Shown: positions 47,194 through 58,351 of the stretch, piece by piece
Position numbering within the stretch: position 1 is the first letter of the stretch
Layout: each line of letters starts with the position of its first letter
NCBI GenBank assembly: GCA_039707655.1
Contig: CM077665.1
Coordinates: 142,415,148 to 142,479,147, forward strand
Direction: 5' to 3'
Length of the DNA stretch: 64,000 nucleotides
DNA from: Elymus sibiricus
Taxonomy: Eukaryota > Streptophyta > Magnoliopsida > Poales > Poaceae
Program-made: the position numbers and the translations under genes
The notes under the pieces: model-generated
Databases searched by the model: none
The model's input: only the letters and a program-made list of their open reading frames with translations
Told to the model about the DNA's origin: nothing

Positions 47194-49299
47194 CTATGCA
47201 TCACTAGGGGCATGGTCTCCTCCATGGGGCAATGAAGCTGCTCCAGTAGTCATGGAAGGAGTCGAGATGAGAGCGTCGACAAATGCTTCGGCAGAAGTCC
47301 TCTGGGCTGGTGGAGTTGATACTGGAGGTGTTGAAGGAGGCATAGTAGATGTAGCAGTTGGTGCATACACTGAAGGTCTTGGGTCCTGAACGGGCACAAC
47401 ATCAGATCGATCCTGAGTCCTGAACTAGGTCTAGACTCGCAGAGTGGAGCTATCATCATAATCATCTGAGCTAGGCGAAGGCACTGCATCTACCTCCTGT
47501 TTCAACTGGTTGACTGTGGTAGTCAGCTCAGTTACCTTGTTATCAAGGTCGTGAAACTTTGTCTCCGCAATCCTCTCAAGACTCTTTTGCTTCTTTGGAA
47601 TCTCACTAACGTTCTTCTCTATCCCTTCGATAGTGCTAATGCGATATGCCATTTGGTCACTCTTTGTCCTCAGCATTTGAGCACTAGTGGCTCTAGCTGC
47701 TTCTACCATGGCCTCTTCCTCAATCTAGGCTTGTGCAGTAGTTGAAGTGGGATGACTTGGATCCATCTCCACGACATTGTCCTCAAAGTCTGGCTGTAGG
47801 GGCAGGTGTGGTCGATCAAGCAGATATATGCTCTTCCCAACTTTGAAGTTGATCAGCATCTGGATGTAAGGAGCATATCCACACGACCTCTTCTGGTCAG
47901 CAATTGTCTTCTTGATGGTCTCAACAATGAGATCCATCACTCTGATCCTGGTATGGCTATCCACATGATGTAGCATGTTAATGGAATAATCATGTATCAT
48001 CTTGTCATCGCCTGACTTGGGCATCAAAGTATGCCTCAAAATAGCATTGGAGGTGGGTAGACCTGCTTGCAAGAAGTAGACTGAGCCAGGTTTATGTGAC
48101 TTCAGGTATTGACTTGGAATGGGGTTATACATGTTGGCCATGGAGTTGTGGTTCATCTTGGCCTCAATATACACATCAAGATCACCTTCCTGCACCTTTG
48201 GGGCTCTTAAGATAGCATCCCACTCATCAACTGTTGACTGGTATCTGTTGCCCTCAGTCATCCATACAATCTTCCCATCAGGATAAAAATGAGTTGTGGA
48301 ATAGAATTGCATAATCATCTCATCGTTCCAAGCTGTCATCTTTCTGCCAACAAACTCTTCAATGTCAATGGCCTTGAAGTTTTCTTGCACATGAGGGAAG
48401 TAATCTTCATTCTCCTTGATGAACTTCCAATCAACATACCTCATGTCACTAACAGCTGGACTCTTGTCTAGCAAGACAGTCTCATAAAAGTCATGCTGGT
48501 CCTTAGTGTGAAAGCGAGCATCAACAACAGTCCTTCTCCTAATAGCATATGGATCATCGGCTCTCCACTTTTTGGGTCCTTGATCCTTTCTTTCCTTCAT
48601 ATTTTCTGCCACTTGATGAACATTGTTGTGGTCTGGCAGGTGAGGTCTCAGTTTCCTCAAAACAACAACTTCATCATCATCTGATGCATCTCTAGAAGTT
48701 GAACTCTTGTTCTTCTCAGCAGCAGGGATGTCTCTGGTTGTCCTCTTAGGCTTGGAGGCAGCTAGCTTGTCCTTGGGAGCAGAGGGTTTAACCTTTGGAG
48801 CAGGCTTGCTTGTCATAGCATCCTTCATGAGCTTTCTTTGCTTAGAAGGAGGAGGGTTAGCAGGTTTCTCCTCTTCCTCTTCCTCATGCTCAACTGGATC
48901 TTCATACATTGAAGTTGGCCTCCCAACCACATGGATAGTTCTCTTCCTCTCTCTATTCTACATTGCAGGCTTCTTGGCCAAAGACTTTGATATCTTGGAG
49001 GTGTCAGGGGACTCAAGGGTTAGTCTCATTCCACCCTTAGCACACTTAGGAGCTCTCATAGCATCACTCCTAGCATACTCCTTTCTGACTGGATTCCTTT
49101 TGGAAGTATTTTCCTCAGGAATGAAATCTTCATGCTCCTCATCTGAGTTCTTCTTCTTCCTGGCCTTGGTGGCTGCCTTGGGCAAGTCATGTGAACTAGG
49201 TGTGCCAGGGTCTGAAGATCTAACTTCTGGACTAGTGCCAGCATCAAAATCTGCACTTGGCTCTATGAAAGCATTCTGACTATCCTCTGAATCTGTCAT
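47194..49299 (-). pseudogene. E7 ORF in the env position, interrupted by four amber stops
   Basis: One reading frame runs from ATG 49299 (MTDSEDSQNAF) to 47194, about 700 codons, with no frameshift. It is broken only by TAG at 48958-48960, 47725-47727, 47431-47433 and 47425-47427. The N-terminus is acidic and Ser/Lys-rich. The central part (about 48450-47780) is a folded domain with D-A-R-F-H-T-K-D-Q, F-Y-S-T-T-H-F-Y-P-D-G-K and V-D-E-W-D-A-I-L, resembling domains annotated as putative plant transposon protein. Then come a coiled coil (K-S-L-E-R-I-A-E-T-K-F) and a Pro/Thr-rich tail. No signal peptide or membrane segment is evident, so envelope function is not supported. The role is unknown. 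Confidence 0.65.
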
Positions 49300-51063
49300 G
49301 GCTGAGCACTGACCTTGTGAATAGATACAGAGGAGTGGACAAGATGAGCATCACAAAATTCAGACATTTTTGCATAATATGAACTCAGAAGCTTAGTTTC
49401 AGATTTCCAGTGTGTGAGTTTCGGTTCCACGGAGATTAGAATTTCAGAGCTTCTGAGAAAACAAACTTCATTAACAGAAACTTAGTCACTAGTTTTGGTT
49501 TCACAGAAAAGTGACTCGGTCTCATCCAAGTTGTGCTCAAAAATCCTAAACTCCAAATCGGTAACACCGATAGGTACATTCGGTTTCACTGAGAAGACCT
49601 TTGTGTTGTGGGAATCCCACATCAGTGACACCGATCTGCTTCCACTCGGTGACTTCGAAACGCATACGGCGGAAACCTAAACCTATTTTTTCTTGTTCGC
49701 CTATCTCTACGGAATTTTCTAGTGCATAGAAGTATTGCAATCAGTGGATAGAAGAGGAATACATCCTAATCCGCATGAATCAAAGGTTGGAGCGCAAGAG
49801 GGGGTCAAAGTTTTGCCCTAACTCGGCGAAAACTTTGCTACGACGACAACGGCGGAGAGGATTCCGGTTGATGGCGGTGGACTCCTATGGCGAAGGCGCA
49901 CGGGAGGCAAGGGAGATCCTTTGAGGACTTGAGCGGCGACAGCAGTGGGGTGGGGTTTTCGTTTGAAGTGAAATTTCAAAGTATGGACCCGTGGAGGTAT
50001 ATGTACCCACCTGTTGTTGGTGACACTAAGCCAAAAGTTTTGGTTCCACCGACATGTAGAACTGCGTGTAGATAGAGCAACTTGGTGACGCCGAGACTTT
50101 GAGATCGGTGATACTGAGATTGAAAACCTAGATCAACCCTAGTGCTTCGGTGGAACCGAGTTTTGAGAGTTAGTCACACCGAGAGGCACATGGGAGGTTT
50201 TGGAAGTCATTCCTTGTAGAAACGGTAACTCCGAGTGCTCCTCACCTAGAGGGTCCAAAAAGTGCTTGCTCAGATTTTGTGATGAAGCATGAATAGAATT
50301 TGAGACGAGAAAGCATAGATAGATAGAGGGGGTACTTAGGCATTCTTGTACATCCAATTGGCCAGAAAAATTAAGAGCCAAAATAACAACAATTGGATGT
50401 CCACAAATGAGTAAAAATATGCATACCAACATGCTCACACAACAAGATGTCAAATAGAACATGGCAAACATGCAAAACCACTCTAGTATCTACCAAACAC
50501 TTTGGTGATGACGAAGTCATCTATATATGAGTATATTGACTTAAGGAGCCAAGCAAGAATACTTGATCATAGGTCATACTCATCGTTTAAGCACAAGTGG
50601 GGTTGCCACTTTTACATAAAGCTTCTAATGTGTTCACATTTTGTGAGATGCTTTGACTCAAGTCTTAGAGTAAAGCTCCGCCTTGATGTTATATCCCCTT
50701 TTGAGGGATAAACTAACCTTGGGTTTGTCATTGAAGACTTCATGTAGGTGTTGTAGTAGTGGATGCTCATAGTTGATGAAGATCATCTTGAGTTTGGAGC
50801 TATCATTGTTGTTTTGTACTCTTCTCACCTACATGGATTAGTCCCACACAACGAACAAATACAAGGATATCTATGGACATGGAGTGAAACACACATATAT
50901 GAAGATGTCCATTGATACATTAATTACCTTGTCCATTGCTTACCTATGAGGGAATGTGTGACTCCTTGAACTATTGCATAAGGTTGGAGTTGATTGCAAC
51001 TAGTTCTTGACAAAAATGAGTGTGGGTGAACTTTGTTGACGGAGTCACCCCTCAAGAACTTCC
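49300..51063 (-). other. E7 region where pol should be: noncoding, with palindromes
   Basis: No pol remnant was recognised between gag and the env-position ORF. Frames at 49495-49680 and 50139-50471 show no motifs. Confidence 0.6.
49421..50223. repeat. Second cluster of TCGGT-N3-ACCGA palindromes in E7
   Basis: Perfect copies at 49558-49570 (spacer AAC) and 50147-50159 (GGA). Near-perfect copies start at about 49421, 49516, 49580, 49622, 49646, 50040 and 50170. The 5+3+5 format is the same as in the LTR. Confidence 0.6.
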
Positions 51064-53042
51064 CTAGTTCTTCTTCTTGGGGACCCACATCAACTTGATG
51101 GGGATCATTGGAGTTGAGGTAGCACTTGATGAAGTAGAGCTAGTGGTGCCCTTGGGAACCCACTTGACCATGGCTTGGGATTCTTCTTCAAATGAGTCAA
51201 TCTCCTCTTGAAGCTTGTCCTTTCCCTTGAGCTTGAGGTCTTGTGGTGGAAGGTCCTCTTGATCTTTTGTTCCCTTAGAGAGAGTAGGATCATACTTATC
51301 TTTTTGGGGAACAAACTTCGTCTTGAGGTATTAACCTTCTTCCCATTCAAATCCATTTGCATTCAAATAGCCAATGCCTTGGTTCTTCCGGTGCCATCCT
51401 TGCTTGCATACAATCTCCTCAAATTGCTTACTTCCGGCAAGACTCTTGTAGACACCTTTTTCTGTAATTCCTTTCAGTAAATCATTTTCTTGCTCAAGTG
51501 TAACTTGGCAAAGAGAATCATTAGTGGAATCAATAGAACTACTAGAAGCAACATCATTTGATTTAATATTTATATTGTTGCTACTAGATGAAGAACCTTT
51601 CTTACTTTGTTACTAGTTTGTTTAGATTTAACTTGTGGAACAAAAGTAGACAAGAGTAATCATTTGGCTAGATAAGAAGAACTCTTCTTTCGAATACCAT
51701 CATCGATAGCTTTAAGAACCTCATGTTCTTTCTCTAAATTTAGCTTCTCGAAGTGTGACTTCTCATGAGTTCTTAGAAGCTCTCCATGATCTTCTTGAGT
51801 AGATTCATGAGCTAACTTAAGAGTGTTTAGTTCTCTAGTTAGACGCTCAATCTCCTTCTTATCATCATCACACGACTTATCTTCACTAGCATGATTATTA
51901 TCAAGTTCATTTTGACTAACATCACTAGTTTTATCAAAGAGCAAGTCATCATCTCCTAGTAAGTCATCATCATCACTATTAAAGTCAATGTATTCGGGGT
52001 GTGATACCTTGGGGCCTTTAGCCATGAAGCAACTTCCAATCCCTTCAGTTGGTGAATCAAACAAATCATAGGAGTTGGAGGAAACGAGTGCTAGTCCGGC
52101 AATACCTTCATCTTGACTATAGTCATAGTTGGAGTGGTAGCTTCTCTCGGATTGGTTGTCGGATTCGGAGCCGGATACCCATTCACCGACATGAGCTTGA
52201 TGTCTTCTTCTTGAGTAGCTATTGGTGTACTTGTCCTTCTTCTCCAAGTCTTTACTTCTCCAGGAGGATCTTCGTTCATAGCAATCTTCTCTACTCCTTC
52301 TCTCTCTACGAGGTGACTCATCTCTTGAGGTTCCTCTTATAGGTGACTCTTCACTTCTCTTGTGGGAAGCCGTGCACTCATTGGAAAAGTGTTCGGGTCT
52401 TCCACAATTGTAACAATTTCGATCACGACTAGAGGAACGCTTCTCTTCATATCTTGAGTTGGAGCTTCTCTCTTTGCCTCTATTCTTGTAGAACTTGTTG
52501 AATTTATTGACCATGAGGCTAATCTCTTCATCGGTAACAAGGTTGTCACTTGAGGTAGCGGGAGTGTCACTTGAAGCTTTGTATGAACCGCTTGACTTGG
52601 TGTGAAGGTCTTCTTTGTCTTTGAGTGACATCTCATGAGAAACAATCCTTCCAATGACTTTCGTGGGCTTGAGATCTTTGTAGTTTGGCATCATTTGGAT
52701 CAATGTGCACACGGTGTCGTACTTTCCATCCAAGGCTCTAAGGATCTTCTTGATGATGAATTTGTCGGTCATCTCTTCACTTCCTAAGCCGACAATCTCA
52801 TTTGTGATGAGAGCAAGCCTAGAGTACATTTACGCGACTCCTTCACCATCCTTCATCTTGAACTTGTCAAGTTGACTTTGTAGCGCATACAACTTAGATT
52901 CCCTGACGGATTCGGTACCTTCGTGCATATCAACAAAGTGTCCCAAATTTCCTTTGCATTCTCAAGACGGCTTGTCTTGTTGAACTCTTTGGGGCATAGG
53001 TAGTTGAATAGAATGTTGCATGCTTGAGTATTGTATTGCAAC

Positions 53043-53690
53043 TGTGATAGCCTAGCTTAATAGGGATGTTAGACTACTCATATCAATAAGGAATTCCTTC
53101 TTTTCCGGGAGCCCATTCAAACAGAACTCCTAAGGACAAAGTGCGCAGAAAAGACTAGTATTGATCTGTGAGGCCAGTCTTGATCCCGCCAGGAGTAACG
53201 ACCACCGACGGGTGTGTCCGGGGTGTTACAAGTTGGTATCAGAGCCGACCCTCGCGGTTACACTGATGTTTGCAGATAGGTGTGCGGTCATGTTGTTCCT
53301 GACGTTTGTGACCCGTCGTGGCACACGACATGGCACATGTACTGGACTGGATGCATAGACGTTTGTGCCAAGAGGGAACGTTCCTGTGGCCCGACGAGGA
53401 CGTCGGTTCCTCTTAGTGGGGGGTCTATGTGATAGCCTGGCTTAATAGGGATGTTAGACTACTGATATCAATAAGGAATTCCTTCTTTCCGGGAGCCCAT
53501 TCAAACAGAACTCCTAAGTTAAGCATGCTTGGCTTGGAGTAGTTCTAGGATGGGTGACCGACCGGAAAGTTGGTCCCGGGTGCGCATGAGTGAGGACAAA
53601 GTGCGCAGAAAAGACTAGTATTTATCTGTGAGGCCAGTCTAGATCCCGCCAGGAGCAACGACCACCGGCGGGTGTGTCCGGGGCGTTACA
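53043..53690 (+). mobile_element. C1: Cassandra TRIM retrotransposon carrying 5S rRNA-derived sequence
   Basis: 648 bp with LTRs 53043-53230 (188 bp) and 53428-53690 (263 bp) and a 197-bp interior without coding capacity. It has a tRNA-Met primer-binding site TGGTATCAGAGC (53234-53245), a polypurine tract near 53413-53427 and a perfect GCAAC duplication (53038-53042 and 53691-53695). The right LTR holds a 5S rRNA-like segment, the hallmark of Cassandra. The left LTR has lost it through a 76-base deletion. Plus orientation, opposite to its host E7. It inserted into E7 gag. Confidence 0.93.
53496..53590 (+). ncRNA. 5S rRNA-derived segment with Pol III promoter boxes (Cassandra right LTR)
   Basis: About 95 bases follow plant 5S rRNA, including CAGAACTCC, the A-box region AGTTAAGCATGCTTGG (53517-53532) and the C-box region TAGGATGGGTGACC (53546-53559). 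In Cassandra this segment can be transcribed independently by Pol III. It is not a true 5S gene: the 5' end diverges and it is embedded in an LTR. Confidence 0.85.
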
Positions 53691-53937
53691 GCAACATCTT
53701 CAATTCTTCCGCAATCGCTTCACGATCCGGTTCCTTTACATCACCAAAGAATTCACCTTGCAATCCAACACGAACAACAGCCCAAACGGCGGGGTTATGA
53801 CCAAGAATATGCATTTTCATTTTGTGCTTCCAACTATCAAAGTTTGTACCATCAAAATATGGACCTCTACGATGATAATTTTCCTCACTAGACGCCATAC
53901 TCTCCTAGGTTGTGAAACCAATGCAAAGGAGACCAAT

Positions 53938-53949
53938 GCTCTGATACCA
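53938..53949 (-). other. Primer-binding site of E7 (tRNA-Met)
   Basis: Minus strand reads TGGTATCAGAGC, two bases inside the 5' LTR. Confidence 0.85.
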
Positions 53950-53951
53950 CT

Positions 53952-54017
53952 TGTAGGATCCGAAGTATGTCTAGAGGGGATGATTGGACTAGTTGACCAA
54001 ATAAAAATCTAGCCTTT
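53952..54017 (-). repeat. E7 5' LTR, truncated remnant
   Basis: 66 bases matching the first part of 45248-46713 (TGTAGGATCCGAAGTATG...), broken by E8. Confidence 0.85.
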
Positions 54018-57000
54018 TGTAACGCCCAAGATGCGGTGCTATCCTCATCCGGGCCCGAAGCCTAGTTAGGGATAGGAGCGCATCTCGTCGTTTCACAAGT
54101 ATAGACATCATTGCACATACATGTAATAGAGGAGAAGAGTATATGAGTTGGCTTACACTCGCCACATGCTAAATTACAGAATTCATACAATCATCCATAC
54201 ATCATCCAAAGTGCAGGGTACGACTACGGACGAAATAAAACAGTAGAAGCAAATGATATCTATCTCGCTTGCCCAGGTTGCTGACCAAGTAGTTCCCCTA
54301 CTTGTCTAGGTAGGTGACATACATGTGTCCACACTCCTCGTCGAACTCCCACTAGAGCTGGGACGCATCAGCCGGATCAAACTCATCGGTACATGTACCT
54401 GTGGTGTTGTAGTAATCTGTGAGCCACGGGGACTCAGCAATCTCATTAACCCGGGTACCGAGACTATCTAAGACGGTGGGTAAGGTATGGTTAAGTGGTG
54501 AGGTTTGCAGTAGCACTAAGCATTTATTTGAGTGGCTAACTTACGAGTACAAGAGTAAGATGAGAAACTAGGCATTTCAGACAAGTACTAGTTATGATCA
54601 ATATGTGATCCTGAACACCTACATACGAGTCAAACATAACCCCATCGTGTTCTCTTTCTAAACTCCCTCAAAAAGAGACAATCACGGTTACGCAGTCAAT
54701 TGGTGTATTTTAGTTGAGTTTACTTGAAGTTTGCTATAACCGAGTGTTAAACAAATTTCCAAGTTGCCACATAACCGCAGGCACAGCTCTCAGAAAGATT
54801 TAACACTGCAGAGGTGCTCCAACTCATCCATCACAAACTAGCCACAAGTTGCGTGGAAAACATCAATCTCGAGATAGCCCAAGATATCCTCGGAGTCCCG
54901 GTGCACAAGACATTCGAGAAGGGGAAAAACTAATCTAGCAAGACCGCCTGGCAAGGTAGATCCCAATAGGAGTCGTGCGTATCTCTTTCTCAGTGCACTA
55001 CCAGATGGGTCACACTACGAGTAAAACCAAACCCCAAGTTTCCCCGCGGTGGCACCGCAATCTGCCCGTTTGGACCAACAATCATGAGGAACATTGTCCC
55101 GGGTTGTTGATTAATTATCCATGGGGTAGCTAAACCCTATGCATTTTATTAAGTTGCTAAGCAAATGGAGTACCAAGGTTGGGCCTTGCCAGAAGAGTCC
55201 TATCCAAAAACGAATAATAAAGGGGGTCCCCATAACAACCCCCAAGCATGTTAGGAGCACTCAATATGAAACATAACACCGGTAATCGGAAACTAGGGCG
55301 GCAAAGGCGGAACAAAACCCAAGCAAAAGGCCAAGCCTTCCGCCTTTTACCAAGTATATATGTGCATTAAATTAAATAGAAATAATATTGTGATATCCAT
55401 GTTGTCACATGGAAACCACCTACACCTGCAACTAGCAATGCTATAAGAAAGGCCTGAGTAAGCGGTATCTTAGCCAATCAATGGTTTGCTGGGAAGGGGA
55501 GAGGTTAGAGGCTTTCATGGCAATATTGGGAGGCTTGACATTCAAGTGTAAGGTAACGAACATAAGGTTAAAAGTGAGACAACTAGCACAACAAAAATAG
55601 TATCGGGATCCGGGTGACGATCATCTTGCCTGGAGGGTCTTCAGGGGGATAAAGAGCTGGATCCTCGTAGGTGTTGTCGTGAGGATCCTCGAACTCAGTC
55701 TCGTCACACGGGTCTACCCATAGAATAAACAACACCCAATAAACATACAAGAAAGGTGCGATGCGCAACCAAGAATGGTGCATGACCAATTTAATGCATT
55801 TATCAAGACAATCATATTCTAGTCATTTTAAGAGTAGTCTTGATCCACGTGGACATGGACCAAGTGAAACCTCACATGCAAATTATTAGTTATTAGCAAT
55901 CTGGGAATAACAGCAACATGAGTTGTTCTTATATGCATGAACATGGTATAAATGAATTCTATGCATGAAATCGGTGCAATTGCATATGAAGAACATCGCA
56001 ATCGGAGCTACGGAACTCTCGGGGCACTCGCGACAAGATACGAACGGCAACGGAGACCACACAGAGATTGAGAGAGGCCATGGGCAATTCTTGGCATCCC
56101 AAGTATGTCTTCGAATTGGAAATGAAATTCTAGTTGAAATGGACCTAAAGATCATGGAAAACAAGTGGGTAGAACTCACACAAAGTGCAAAACAATTATG
56201 CAACATAATCTGTCCCAAACAGTCACATAGCATTTTGCACACCACAAAACTATATGCTAAAGGTATCTAAAATGCACAAACAAGGCTTGGGGCAGTAGCA
56301 TATAACATGCATTTCATTTCATCAAGAGGCAACATACTCAAAAGAATCATGGAACACATCGTAGGAAGCTCACAACATGTCCATAAAACTTAGCATTTAG
56401 GGACTTAGTGAAAATAACAGTTTTCACACCCAGTTTTTAACCTGAAGGCATATTGACAGCAAGAAAATTATATGCTACAGGACACATAATGACATGAAAC
56501 CTAACAGCATGGTAGTACACGTGATGCAGTACATTTCACCCAACATAAACAAGGTCTAGATATACTCAGAAACATGGCTAGCATCATCACAACATGACAA
56601 TATGAAACAAGCAGTTTCTCAGACTTACAAAAAAACATGGTAGTGAGGTAGCAGCAGTTTATTAACAGATTGACATGTTTGACAACAGAATAGTCCGTGA
56701 TGCAAAACCTATATGTGAAAACTAATAGCCCACGGGAATCAAGCCGGCCGGCTTCGTCCGGCTCCGCCACTTCAGTGACCTTTGTTGTGCCCGTTCCCTC
56801 CTCGCCGCGCACATCTTCCCGTCTGCGCGCCCCCGCGGCCTCTGCGGCCTCCGGCTCGCCGCGCCCGCGTGTCAGGTGTGCTTGCCCTGCTACGCCCCGC
56901 GGCCGGTTCCCACTGTCGAGCCCTCCCGCCGACTGCCGCTCCCGCGGCTGTCCACCACAGGCCGGCCCCGAAAAGAAAGAGAGGGGCCGAAGTCCCGTGC

Positions 57001-58351
57001 TGGCTCCGCCTCGACCCCGCCGGTTGCGCCGCGCCTCCCGTGTGTGTGCTCCGCCTCGTCGCTGATCCGTCCGCGTTGCCATGGGTCGCCTGTGCTGCCC
57101 TGCGCCACCTCACCGCGCCTCCCCCGCTCGGCTTCCCTACACCGACTCGCTCACGCCGCTGCGCCCCCGCACTCGATGCGCCCAGCCGCTCGCCCGCCCA
57201 CGCGTGCGGCGCCCATCCGCTCACAGCTTTCAGTCGGCACACCGCAGCGCTCCGCTCCACCTGCTCCACGCCCGCGTCACGCGCTGTCTCGGCCTCGCCG
57301 GCTCCGCCTCCACTCGCCCACGCACGCTACGCCCTGCTCCGGCTCCTTCGCGTCGACGCGCTTGTCCGGCTACGCCCCGCGCTCGGCCTTCGCGCGCTCG
57401 TCCGCAACTGCTGCTCCGACCGCGTAGCTCTGGCTTGCCCCACGCGCCGCGGTCGCGCCCTTCCATGCTCCCTTGCTCCGGCTCGCTGCCGCTTCCCCGG
57501 CAGTTTTCCCAGCGATCTGGTTACCCATGGAGAAGAGAAAAATGCACTCATGCATGCGTACGTGCATGCACGTCCAGGCCACGTGCATGGCTACATGCAT
57601 GGGCCCTTGCTTGGTCTGGCTAGCTGCCTCGGCCGGCTGCCAGGGTGCCTTGGCCAGCTGCACCTCAACCCCCGCCTGCCTGCATCCGGACCGTGCGCGC
57701 GCGGCCTACGCTTCCCGCCGGCTTCCACCACGGCTCAGCGCCCCCCGCGCGTGCCTCTCCCGCCCTGCCCTGCTCCGCGCCCCGCGGCTGGCTACGCCGC
57801 GCGCGTAGTCGGTCGGCTGCGTCCAGTCCGCTACCTCGCCGGCTGTCAAATAAAATAAGAGCAGCCGGCTGTCCATGTGAAAAAAATGCATCCAGCTTAG
57901 GAAAAGAAAAAGTGGAGCCGGCCTCAAAAAAAAGAAGGAGAAGAGGCGAACTGTGCCCTCCACCCACGTCTCCACTCGGTTGGCTGACCTGTGCCGCCGC
58001 CTGGCCAGCTGGCCTGCCCGTCTACTTCAACATCGAGCCGGCTCCAGCTGCCCACCCGCTTCGATGTCCGACCGGTCAGGTCCGGCCGGCTGGCACACCC
58101 GCCGACAGCCAGGGGCTCGGCGGCTACACCCAGCGGGTGCGCCGGCGCGCTCCGCTAGCAAAAAGCCGCGCCGGCTATCTTCGACAACACCTGCCACGCC
58201 TACGCGAGAATCAATGTGATCTCCCGATCGCCCATCCTTGTGCCACGCATAAACAACGGATACCCCGAGCGTCCCTCGAAGGCAATCTCCGCACTTATTT
58301 CAGCCACTTTACTGTTCACCCCGGCGCCAGCTAATCTCGCCCGGGGCCGGC
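54018..58351 (-). mobile_element. E8: truncated long LTR of a LARD-like element
   Basis: Starts TGTAACGCCCAAGATGCGG, a known type of Triticeae LTR start, directly at the break in the E7 LTR, and is cut on the right by E9. No polyprotein motif occurs in its 4.3 kb. The layout resembles the E4 LTR: about 2.7 kb AT-rich, then a very GC-rich, CpG-rich block (56730-58200). On that basis the strand is tentatively minus. Long frames in the GC-rich block (for example 358 codons at 56782-57858) are composition artefacts. Multiple CATGCA motifs lie at 57548-57602. That this is a single LTR, not several fragments, is inferred. Confidence 0.55.

Larger units (their letters stand above)
51064..53898 (-). 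pseudogene. E7 Copia gag, interrupted by Cassandra C1
   Basis: Nucleocapsid/capsid precursor. It starts at ATG 53898 with MASSEENYHRRGPYFDG, T-N-F-D-S-W-K-H-K-M (Copia gag start) and continues to 53691, where C1 is inserted. It resumes at 53042 with the UBN2-type capsid region (A-K-E-I-W-D-T-L, K-I-L-R-A-L-D-G-K-Y-D). A zinc knuckle C-Y-N-C-G-R-P-E-H-F-S-N-E-C follows at about 52385-52425, then an Arg/Ser-rich and acidic region and a coiled coil. The C-terminus, with Y-K-S-L-A-G-S-K-Q-F and W-V-P-K-K-K-N, ends at stop 51064-51066. Lesions are C1, a one-base loss near 52940, a TAA at about 52830, and stops and shifts after 51660. Confidence 0.82.
45248..54017 (-). mobile_element. E7: non-autonomous Copia element (Sirevirus-like) lacking pol
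   Basis: Minus orientation is shown by the tRNA-Met primer-binding site at 53938-53949, the gag start at 53898 and the polypurine tract at 46714-46731. In element order it has a truncated 5' LTR (53952-54017), gag (interrupted by C1), about 1.8 kb noncoding with palindromes, an ORF in the env position, a polypurine tract and a complete 3' LTR (45248-46713). No GAG-pre-integrase, integrase, RT or RNase H was found. Sirevirus affinity is inferred from the long gag with zinc knuckle, the extra ORF after the pol position and the palindrome clusters. Confidence 0.8.

Noticed and set aside
47725..49299. Envelope glycoprotein
   Set aside because: The position after pol would fit, but there is no signal peptide, membrane segment or Cys pattern; described only as an env-position ORF.
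53234..53245. tRNA genes at the TGGTATCAGAGC matches (also 32271 and 53938)
   Set aside because: These are primer-binding sites next to LTR ends; no cloverleaf can be formed from the flanks.
53496..53590. Genuine 5S rRNA gene
   Set aside because: It is embedded in a Cassandra LTR with a target duplication, lacks the full 120-base gene and sits in no tandem array.
56782..57858. 358-codon ORF and overlapping frames in the E8 GC-rich block
   Set aside because: Several frames on both strands are open at once and the proteins are Pro/Arg/Ala-rich without domains, as expected from base composition.
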